Of a DNA stretch of 43,952 nucleotides, positions 15,882 to 22,748 are shown in pieces (position 1 is the first letter of the stretch; every line of letters starts with the position of its first letter). Below the pieces are notes generated by a model that was not told the origin of the DNA, searched no databases, and saw nothing but the letters and a program-made list of their open reading frames with translations. Made by a program: the position numbers and the translations under genes. Source of the stretch: Candidatus Saccharicenans sp. GTDB lineage: Bacteria; Acidobacteriota; Aminicenantia; Aminicenantales; Saccharicenantaceae. The stretch is from contig JAGOPD010000009.1 of the NCBI GenBank assembly GCA_017992175.1, forward strand, positions 1-43,952, given 5' to 3'.

Positions 15882-16796
15882 CTAAAATTTGAATTTTAAG
15901 GTCTTTTGACTGCTACCGCCGCCAGTCCGGTTGGATATTTCAGCTTGAGCTGTGTATTCTCCTGGCTGCAAATCTGGCTTTAAGATCAGGCCATAGATTT
16001 CATCAATTAATTTGAGCCCCTGTTCCCGGGAAACAGACAATTCCGGACTCTCCTCATGTTTCCAGGCTGTTTGGCCTGACTCATCTAAGACTTCCAGTTT
16101 GATGTCCAGGGTGGTAACAAAATTATTTCCCGCCAACTTGAACCAGATAGCCTTATAAGGGATATCTATAATCAGCTGGCCTTGCCCATCTTTGGTTTCA
16201 AATCTAAGAGTAAAATCCAGAGGGGGCTTTCCGGTTAATGTAACTTTCCCCTGGTCCTTTATTTCTTTCTGAGCCTTGGTTATCTCAGAGATTTGATAAG
16301 CACTTAGCGGGGTCAGGGTGTAGTTACCTGTCGAGTTTTCATCAGTGAAAACTATAGGGAAAAAGCCATAATACCAGATCTCGGTCGGCTGGCCGTAAAA
16401 ATCCAGGCCGCGGGGATAGGTTATCCGCTCAGAGGGCGGGCCAAACAGAATATAGATTCGTCCTCTTTCCTGCAGCCAGCCGGCAGTGGTACCTTCCTTG
16501 AAAAGGCGATTGGCTTCCTGAATACGTTGAAAGTAGCTCTCTTTGAATTCATTAACCGTCGTGCCGGGGGTAGGATCTCTTCTGGTCCAGAATTGTTCGA
16601 TGAATAGAGACCTTTTGGCTGGTTCCAGTTCCAGGAAGGCTTTTTTCTCTTCCTTGGAAATTATGTACCTGGTTTTAGAAATGAACTCTTTACCCTCTGG
16701 ATCTAAGTTCTTATTATTTGGTAAGTGGCTGCAAAAACAAAAGCCAAAAATTATAGCCGCTGCTAAGAAATAAAAAGCAACTGACTTTTTATTCAC
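15882..16796 (-). CDS. Short GWxTD-domain protein
   Basis: A 304-residue exported protein, perhaps a lipoprotein (hydrophobic residues 8-22 end in FCFC, not a classic lipobox). Residues about 40-125 form the GWxTD domain: IEQFWTRRDPTPGT and the motif region AGWLQERGRIYILFGPP; the name-giving GWxTD is GWLQE here (106-110), so the last two positions are changed. The rest looks like a beta-rich domain without TPRs. It starts at GTG overlapping the stop of the long GWxTD gene by 4 nt (GTGA), so both are made from one mRNA. The GWxTD family is widespread in Acidobacteriota-like lineages but has no established function. Confidence 0.82.
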   Translation of the reverse strand: MNKKSVAFYFLAAAIIFGFCFCSHLPNNKNLDPEGKEFISKTRYIISKEEKKAFLELEPAKRSLFIEQFWTRRDPTPGTTVNEFKESYFQRIQEANRLFKEGTTAGWLQERGRIYILFGPPSERITYPRGLDFYGQPTEIWYYGFFPIVFTDENSTGNYTLTPLSAYQISEITKAQKEIKDQGKVTLTGKPPLDFTLRFETKDGQGQLIIDIPYKAIWFKLAGNNFVTTLDIKLEVLDESGQTAWKHEESPELSVSREQGLKLIDEIYGLILKPDLQPGEYTAQAEISNRTGGGSSQKTLKFKF

Positions 16797-18868
16797 GTTT
16801 TTTCTTTCAATGATTTAACCAGGACCCTTATCTTATCCTGTTTGGGGTTAAGCTCTAAGGATTTCTCAAAGGCCTGAAGAGCCTCTTCCTCCTGGCCAAT
16901 AGCCAGATAGCATTCCCCGATGGCATTGAGAGCGCTTAGGTTAGTCCCGAATCTGGCCAGATAAGTTTTGAAGGCGTTGATGGCCGGCTGGTAGTCCTTC
17001 AGGGCCTGCTGGCTCTGTCCCAGAATAAGCAGAAAGGAAGGCTCCTGGCTGTCGCGGAATTTTTCAGCTAATTCTTTAGCCCGGGAATAGTTCTCCTGAT
17101 AGAGATAAGCCCTGGCCAGTTCCAGAGCAAATCTCTGATTGCCAGGTTCACGATTATAAGCTGATTCCAGCCGGGGTAAAGCCTGGCCTAAGTCTTTCTG
17201 GTTAAAGTACTGGAGGCCAAGAAGGTGAATGATTTCAGGGCTGTCAGGTGAAGTATAAGGAAGAGATAAGACCCAGGGCCTGGCCAGTGATTCCAGAGGT
17301 GTTATATAAAAATTTTCTTTCCGGGAAAGAAGAATCTGATCAGAACCATCGAGAAGCGTCACTTCCAGAATATAATAGTCAGGAACCAGTTCCTTCAGGC
17401 TGAACTCCTCCAGGAGGCTGGTCGGGTCGGCATAGTCGCTCAACTTTTTACTGACCGATTTAATGACTTCATTCTCTTTAAAAATGGAAAATTTTACTGA
17501 GCCTTCTTCTCTGAGCTTCTGACTAAGCCACCGGAGCTGGACAAAAGCAGTTAAGGTATCAGTCTGAAGGAAGTCGTTTCTGGGTGAAGGCCGGAGTAGA
17601 ACTCCTTTAAAGGAGAAAGGTTTAATCAGGGCGCCATGTTTTGGGTTTCGGTCAACAGCGTTAGCCAGGAGAAGATTACTCATCCAGAGACTTCCTGGCG
17701 GGGGAACAATCAGGCTGGTTTCCAGGGTGGTGAATTCTTTGGAAATAGTATTTTTTACAATCACATTGATTTTATATTTCCCAGAGATTAAAGGGAAAAT
17801 ATCCTGAAAACTGAACAGCCTATTCTTGACAGACTCAATCTGACTGGAATTCATTTCGATGGGAACTTTTCTTTCAAACTGATAAATCAGGGTATTCTGG
17901 CCGTCAACCACACTTCCATTGACCTCGAGGACGGCCGTAAATTTGTCTCCGTACTGTTCAAATGACAGCCGGCGCGGTTCGACCAGATAATTAACAAAAG
18001 CCGTGTTCTTATCATCAATAAAAACTTCAGCTAAGAAATCACTTTCTATATAATTAGCCGTATAATCAACATCTATGATGTCTTTATAAGCCAGGAGCTT
18101 TTCCGCATAGGAATCGCTGACCTTATAACCAGGCGCAAGCGGAATTTTAGAATAGATGAGCAGATCAGAAGCTAAGGAAGGGCTGGTACCGAGAGTCATC
18201 TCATTGGGAATGAGGCTGACTGAAACATTGGCCAGGGACGGATTAATTTCAGCCAGAGCCCGGTAAGCAGCCAGGTAGTCAGTCGGGTCTCCGTCGTAAT
18301 TCCACATTAAGCTGCCGGAGCCGTCTTTTACTGGCGAGTAAAGTATATAATCTCCAGCATTGTTTTTTTTGAAAAAAACGACATAAAAGGCCGGGGGTAA
18401 TCCGTATTCTTGCAGACCATCATAAAACCAGACTTGAGTTGGATACAGTTCGCTCTCATTTTCCAGCCGGTCAATCTGTCTGGGCTCGCCTAAGATGATA
18501 TAAATTCTGCCCATTTCAGTTCTCCAGCCGGCAGTGGCTGTTTCCCTCCCGAATCGCTCATTGGCATATTTGATCCGCCGGTAATGCTCGGTTCTAAATT
18601 CATTGTCAGGAGTATTGGGGGTTGGATCACGTTGTTTCCAGAAAGCTTCAATAAAGATATCCCTTTCCCGGTCTGTCCCCAAGCTGAGGAATACCTGGCG
18701 TTCTTTGGGGGTGATAATATAGACTACTTCCTCTTCTAACCACTTTTTGTACTTGAGTGGAAGATCTTTGACTGAAGTCCCTGTTTTTTTAGCCTGGGGC
18801 CAAACTGTTGCCCCCATGGCCAGTACCATTAATAAAACCAGAATAATAGAAACCACGCCCTTCTTCAT
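16793..18868 (-). CDS. GWxTD-domain protein with C-terminal TPRs, copy 1
   Basis: I choose the ATG at 18868 (MKKGVVSIIL, 691 aa) because it gives a normal signal peptide and because upstream start options lie within the promoter. Residues about 38-135 are the GWxTD domain, with FWKQRDPTPNTPDNEF and AGWRTEMGRIYIILGEP (GWRTE at 114-118). A long beta-rich middle part follows, then TPR repeats over the last 150 residues ending ALQAFEKSLELNPKQDKI. Same architecture and length as copy 2 at 26152-28257. No Shine-Dalgarno precedes the start; the promoter position predicts a leaderless mRNA. Heads a two-gene operon with the short GWxTD gene. Function unknown; periplasmic or surface location expected. 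Confidence 0.84.
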   Translation of the reverse strand: MKKGVVSIILVLLMVLAMGATVWPQAKKTGTSVKDLPLKYKKWLEEEVVYIITPKERQVFLSLGTDRERDIFIEAFWKQRDPTPNTPDNEFRTEHYRRIKYANERFGRETATAGWRTEMGRIYIILGEPRQIDRLENESELYPTQVWFYDGLQEYGLPPAFYVVFFKKNNAGDYILYSPVKDGSGSLMWNYDGDPTDYLAAYRALAEINPSLANVSVSLIPNEMTLGTSPSLASDLLIYSKIPLAPGYKVSDSYAEKLLAYKDIIDVDYTANYIESDFLAEVFIDDKNTAFVNYLVEPRRLSFEQYGDKFTAVLEVNGSVVDGQNTLIYQFERKVPIEMNSSQIESVKNRLFSFQDIFPLISGKYKINVIVKNTISKEFTTLETSLIVPPPGSLWMSNLLLANAVDRNPKHGALIKPFSFKGVLLRPSPRNDFLQTDTLTAFVQLRWLSQKLREEGSVKFSIFKENEVIKSVSKKLSDYADPTSLLEEFSLKELVPDYYILEVTLLDGSDQILLSRKENFYITPLESLARPWVLSLPYTSPDSPEIIHLLGLQYFNQKDLGQALPRLESAYNREPGNQRFALELARAYLYQENYSRAKELAEKFRDSQEPSFLLILGQSQQALKDYQPAINAFKTYLARFGTNLSALNAIGECYLAIGQEEEALQAFEKSLELNPKQDKIRVLVKSLKEKT

Positions 18869-18875
18869 ATAAAAA

Positions 18876-18904
18876 AATATAACAACGGCTGCCATGAATG
18901 TCAA
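18876..18904 (-). promoter_or_regulatory. Sigma70 promoter of GWxTD gene 1, leaderless type
   Basis: On the minus strand TTGACA, a 17-nt spacer and TATATT (11 of 12 consensus bases). The -10 is followed by 7 nt and then the ATG at 18868, so the transcript start should coincide with the start codon. Confidence 0.75.
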
Positions 18905-19013
18905 ATCAGCAGATTTGGCCTTCTTAAGCCTGAGCGAATTTATTTTTGAACTGGAAGTTGAGAGCTGGTTTTGATTAGAATATTGGCCAGAGCCATCGCC
19001 TAATTTTTTCAGG

Positions 19014-19041
19014 TTGACAGCTAAACTTTTTTCAATAAAAT
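19014..19041 (+). promoter_or_regulatory. Promoter of tRNA-Val
   Basis: TTGACA, 16-nt spacer, TAAAAT, ending 18 nt before the tRNA. Confidence 0.72.
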
Positions 19042-19059
19042 TAGAAAGACAACTGAAAC

Positions 19060-19134
19060 GGGCGATTAGCTCAGAGGCAGAGCGCTACCTTCACACGGTA
19101 GAAGTCAGAGGTTCGAATCCTCTATCGCCCACCA
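19060..19134 (+). tRNA. tRNA-Val (anticodon CAC)
   Basis: A complete cloverleaf: acceptor GGGCGAT/ATCGCCC, D arm GCTC/GAGC, anticodon stem CTACC/GGTAG with loop TTCACAC (anticodon CAC, reads GUG), T arm AGAGG-TTCGAAT-CCTCT, discriminator A and an encoded CCA. Its own promoter lies just upstream. It stands alone between the two receptor cassettes; the first upstream dyad of receptor gene 2 starts 47 nt after its end. No terminator hairpin was seen after it. Confidence 0.96.
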
Positions 19135-19181
19135 GTTTTGGGTCATTTTGTCTTCTGTGACATTTCTTAAAATCACCCACT

Positions 19182-19197
19182 ATCCAAGTTTTTGGAT
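19182..19197. promoter_or_regulatory. Upstream dyad 1 of receptor gene 2
   Basis: ATCCAA-GTTT-TTGGAT is a perfect 6-bp inverted repeat of the same form as the dyads before receptor gene 1. Confidence 0.68.
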
Positions 19198-19201
19198 TAC
19201 T

Positions 19202-19217
19202 ATTCAAAATAATGAAT
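19202..19217. promoter_or_regulatory. Upstream dyad 2 of receptor gene 2
   Basis: ATTCAA-AATA-ATGAAT (5 of 6 arm positions pair), starting 20 bp after dyad 1 and ending 62 nt before the -24 element, nearly the same geometry as for receptor gene 1. Confidence 0.65.
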
Positions 19218-19277
19218 AATTCAGACCTGGTTTGATTTTATCTTATTGATAATAAATTAATTATAGCCATCTTTTTT

Positions 19278-19294
19278 CTGGCATAGAAATTGCA
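19278..19294 (+). promoter_or_regulatory. Sigma54 promoter of TonB receptor gene 2
   Basis: CTGGCATAGAAATTGCA fits YTGGCA...TTGCW with GG (19280-19281) and GC (19292-19293) exactly 10 nt apart; two less conserved bases differ from consensus. Expected start near 19305, leader about 140 nt. Confidence 0.8.
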
Positions 19295-19329
19295 TGTATC
19301 TTCCTGAAATGAAGATTAAAATCCTTAAT

Positions 19330-19344
19330 TAAGGAGGTGATAAA
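19330..19344 (+). other. Orphan Shine-Dalgarno-like motif in leader 2
   Basis: TAAGGAGGTGATAAA, a full match to the 16S tail complement over AAGGAGGTGAT, lies 115 nt before the start codon with no start codon at working distance. Counterpart of 10421-10435. Confidence 0.5.
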
Positions 19345-19379
19345 AAGGAGAAAGGAATTATTTAAGGAAATGTCAGGAC

Positions 19380-19402
19380 GGGATGGTCGTTAAAATCATC
19401 CC
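19380..19402 (+). other. Hairpin in leader 2
   Basis: GGGATG pairs perfectly with CATCCC around an 11-nt loop, between the orphan SD motif and the real ribosome site. Confidence 0.45.
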
Positions 19403-19446
19403 AGGGCAAAGGGAATAAGAATCATTCGAAAGGAGATTTGATTCGA

Positions 19447-22400
19447 ATGAAGAAAAAAGCTTTAGTTTTAATGCTTGCTCTCGTTCTCATCGCCGGCAGC
19501 ACCGCTTTTGCTCAGATCATGCCTGAAGGCAAGATTACCGGTAAGGTCGTTGATGACCAGGGTAGTCCGCTCCCCGGCGTGACGGTCGAAGCTACCAGCC
19601 CGAAGCTGGTTGGTAAAGCAGCCACGGTGACTGACGCTACCGGCACTTTCCGTTTGATGGCTCTGCCATCCGGAACTTATCAGTTGACTTTTAGCCTGCC
19701 CGGTTTCAAGACCTTAGTCAGGAAAGACATTATCCTCCAGTTGTCACAGACTCTGGTGGTCAATGTTACCATGGAACCGGCAGCCATTGAGGAACAGGTA
19801 ACCGTTGTTGGCCAGAGCCCGTTAATTGACGTCAAAAGCACCGTCAAGGGCCAGGTCATGACCAAGGAAACCTTTATGAGCCTGCCCCGTGGCCGTTCCT
19901 TTGATTCACTGATTGGCATTATGCCTGGTGTTCAAAGTGAAGGCATCACCGGCGGTTTGTCCGTTGATGGCGCTACTGGAACCGAAAATATGTGGTATGT
20001 AGATGGCGCCGATGTCACCAATGTCCACATTGGAACCAGTGGTCAAAACGTAGTCCTCGAGCTGGTGGATGAAGTTAAAGTCACCGCTTCCGGTTACAAT
20101 GCTGAATTCGGCGGCTCGATGGGCGGCGTGGTCAATGTCATCAGCCGTTCTGGCGGAAATACCTTCCATGGCGATATCATGGGTTATTACAACAACAACG
20201 AAATGTGGATGCAGGGCAAATCCCGTGATTATCTGCGTGAAAATCCTTATACTTATGACCTGTATGAATATGTCAATGATGATGACCTCTATTTCGGCGG
20301 CGGCCATAAGCGGGACAACTACTACCGGATTGAAGGCGTTTTCAGCCTGGGTGGTTATATCCTGAAAGACAGGCTGTGGTTCTTTGGTTCGTTTAACCCC
20401 ATTTATTATCAGACAACAGCTCTGAGAGATTTCAACCGGAGGACCGGTCCCTGGTATCAGTTCGTCAACAAAAATACCTATTATAATGCTTCGATCAAAT
20501 TAACAGCTGCCCCAATCAGAGGCTTGAGAGTTTCAGCCAGCTATGTCAACAACTTCTATAAGTACACTGGAAACATTCCTTCTGTTAATGGAACTGATAA
20601 TGCCGCCACCGAATGGTACAAATACGGTTATTGGTATCCCAACTGGACTGCTGCTTTTACGATTGACTATACAGCCAGCAACAACCTGCTGTTAAGCTTA
20701 AGGGGCGGATGGCACCGGCAAAACCAGAACCACCCTGGAGTTAAGGCACCTGATCATTCGATGTATGCTTTTTCGGTTGGTAATATCAATGCCGGCTATT
20801 CATCTGATCCTTTCTATGTTGCTAATCCGACTTTGCTGCACAATTCCGGCTGGACCAACTACTCCACCGCCTGGGATTACAAACAGAGACTCTATGACAA
20901 GGTTAGTACCAACTTCGATGCCACTTACTATGCTAACTTTGCGGGTGAACATGCCTTCAAATTTGGCGCCCAGTGGATTTATCTCCATGAAAATGTTGAC
21001 CAGACGATTCCCCATCCTCTGGTTAATCTTTATTTCGGCCGGACCTATAACGGCTTAGGCTTTCCTGTTGGCGTTGGCGCTCCCGTCGACAGCGAGTATT
21101 ACGGTAAATATGGCTACTATATGGTCAGAAGCTCCTTTACTTCCCCTTATGGCTACTACTGGAACATCCACAGCAACAACTGGGCTCTCTATCTCCAGGA
21201 TTCCTGGACGATCAACAATAAGTTGACCATCAACTTCGGTCTGAGGACAGAATCTGAATACATTCCATCCTTTGCCACTGTTGACCCCGAGCTGGCCGGC
21301 ATTAAACCCATCAAATTCGGTTTTGGTGACAAACTGGCTCCAAGAATTGGCGCTGTTTATGATGTTTTTGGTGATTCCAGCCTGAAGATTTTTGCCAGCT
21401 TCGGCATCTATTATGATGTTATGAAGTTGTACATGGCTGAAGGTGCCTTTGGCGGATTCAAGTGGATCAGTGACTATTATGCTCTGCAGGATCCGGACTT
21501 TACCAAGATTGCAGCCAGCGGACTGATTGATGATTTCGAAAGCCAGCAAAATGGCAACACCTACGCCGGCAGCATCAACTATCGTGAAGTTTCTTTTGAT
21601 ACCGTTGACCCTGACCTTAAACCGGTCGGCCAGAGAGAAATTTCCTTCGGCGTTGAAAAGAAGTTGATGGAAGACCTGTCTCTGTCTGCCCGTTTTGTTC
21701 AGAAGCACTTGATCAGAACGATAGAAGATGTGGGTGTTTATGTTAAAGATCCTGAAACCGGTATTGCTTCTGAAGTTTACTACATTACTAATCCCGGTTT
21801 CGGCTGGTCAAGACCTGAATCTGAGGGTGGAAAATTTGCTGATTCCGTGATCGATCCTGATACTGGACTTGAATACGATTACTGGCCAGAGCCCAAAGCC
21901 AAAAGAGAATATTATGGCTTGAACCTGTCCTTAGAAAAGAGATTCAGCCATAACTGGCAGGGCGGTATCAACTATACTTTAAGCCGGGTTGAGGGCAACT
22001 ACAGTGGCTTAAGCTCGGCTGATGAAAGCGGACGTAATTCACCCAACGTTGAAAGATTCTGGGATTACTGGTTTATGCAATATAAACTCGACGGTAAAGT
22101 CCTGGATGGGCCGCTGCCTCAGGATAGAACTCACTATATCAAAGCCTATGGCTCCTATGCTTTCCCCTTTGGTCTGACCGTCGGTTTAACTGCTTATGCC
22201 AGAAGTGGTTTCCCACGCAGCAGCTGGCTCAATATCAACAACACCTACATGTATCCTTATGGCTACGGCGACCTCGGCCGTCTCCCCTGGAACGTCTGGG
22301 CTGACCTCTACTTAGAATACACTCTTCGTTTTGGCGGCAAGTACACCGCAGCTATTAACTTCCAGGTTAACAATGTGACCAATACCAAGTCGATAACCGG

Positions 22401-22593
22401 CAAGAGCAACACCTTGAACAGAGTTTCCATCTGGGCTGAAGATTGGGAGTTCCTTAATGGTACCTTAACCGAAGAACTACAGGAAAGACTTGACGCCAGC
22501 GATGCTCCCTATGCGCCAAATCCAGCTTTCAACATGTGGACCAGCAGATTTGGCACCTGGTCAACTAGACTGGGCTTCAGATTCTCCTTCTAA
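19447..22593 (+). CDS. TonB-dependent receptor, Oar-like, with carboxypeptidase-regulatory domain (copy 2)
   Basis: I start at the ATG at 19447 (MKKKALVLML, 1048 aa), where AAGGAG lies 12 nt upstream; the TTG at 19438 is too close to that site. A signal peptide ends TAFAQ. Residues about 32-118 are the carboxypeptidase-regulatory-like domain (GKVVDDQGSPLPGVTV), followed by the plug-like part (YVDGADVTN, EFGGSMGGVVNVISRSGGN) and a barrel ending RLGFRFSF. Many blocks are nearly identical to copy 1, for example SPKLVGKA and DVFGDSSLKIFASFGIYYDVMKL, so the two are paralogs. Ligand unknown. Probable sigma54 control with two upstream dyads; strong terminator downstream. Confidence 0.92.
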   Translation: MKKKALVLMLALVLIAGSTAFAQIMPEGKITGKVVDDQGSPLPGVTVEATSPKLVGKAATVTDATGTFRLMALPSGTYQLTFSLPGFKTLVRKDIILQLSQTLVVNVTMEPAAIEEQVTVVGQSPLIDVKSTVKGQVMTKETFMSLPRGRSFDSLIGIMPGVQSEGITGGLSVDGATGTENMWYVDGADVTNVHIGTSGQNVVLELVDEVKVTASGYNAEFGGSMGGVVNVISRSGGNTFHGDIMGYYNNNEMWMQGKSRDYLRENPYTYDLYEYVNDDDLYFGGGHKRDNYYRIEGVFSLGGYILKDRLWFFGSFNPIYYQTTALRDFNRRTGPWYQFVNKNTYYNASIKLTAAPIRGLRVSASYVNNFYKYTGNIPSVNGTDNAATEWYKYGYWYPNWTAAFTIDYTASNNLLLSLRGGWHRQNQNHPGVKAPDHSMYAFSVGNINAGYSSDPFYVANPTLLHNSGWTNYSTAWDYKQRLYDKVSTNFDATYYANFAGEHAFKFGAQWIYLHENVDQTIPHPLVNLYFGRTYNGLGFPVGVGAPVDSEYYGKYGYYMVRSSFTSPYGYYWNIHSNNWALYLQDSWTINNKLTINFGLRTESEYIPSFATVDPELAGIKPIKFGFGDKLAPRIGAVYDVFGDSSLKIFASFGIYYDVMKLYMAEGAFGGFKWISDYYALQDPDFTKIAASGLIDDFESQQNGNTYAGSINYREVSFDTVDPDLKPVGQREISFGVEKKLMEDLSLSARFVQKHLIRTIEDVGVYVKDPETGIASEVYYITNPGFGWSRPESEGGKFADSVIDPDTGLEYDYWPEPKAKREYYGLNLSLEKRFSHNWQGGINYTLSRVEGNYSGLSSADESGRNSPNVERFWDYWFMQYKLDGKVLDGPLPQDRTHYIKAYGSYAFPFGLTVGLTAYARSGFPRSSWLNINNTYMYPYGYGDLGRLPWNVWADLYLEYTLRFGGKYTAAINFQVNNVTNTKSITGKSNTLNRVSIWAEDWEFLNGTLTEELQERLDASDAPYAPNPAFNMWTSRFGTWSTRLGFRFSF

Positions 22594-22616
22594 CTTAGCT
22601 CCAAGCTGAATTCAAA

Positions 22617-22652
22617 ACCCGTTCTCCCCGCCCGGGGAGGACGGGTTTTTTA
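22617..22652 (+). terminator. Intrinsic terminator after receptor gene 2
   Basis: ACCCGTTCTCCCC and GGGGAGGACGGGT form a 13-bp stem (one G-U) with loop GCCC, followed by six T. Located 23 nt after the stop. Confidence 0.93.
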
Positions 22653-22748
22653 TTTCGAGTCAAATCCTAATTCAGGAGCTAATCTGGTTAGTCGCTGGAC
22701 AGAGTTTTGCTTTTATTGCCAGTCTTAGAATGAAAAAAGAAAAAGTTT

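Noticed and set aside
18869-18904. Longer start (TTG 18904 or ATG 18895) for GWxTD gene 1
   Set aside because: These codons lie in the predicted -35 and spacer, lack a ribosome site, and would add residues before a normal signal peptide.
19337-19393. Leader peptide starting GTG after the orphan SD in leader 2
   Set aside because: The GTG overlaps the SD itself and leader 1 has no corresponding ORF.
21055-21708. Minus-strand 217-aa ORF
   Set aside because: Shadow inside receptor gene 2; mirrors the shadow in receptor gene 1, as expected from the homologous coding sequence.
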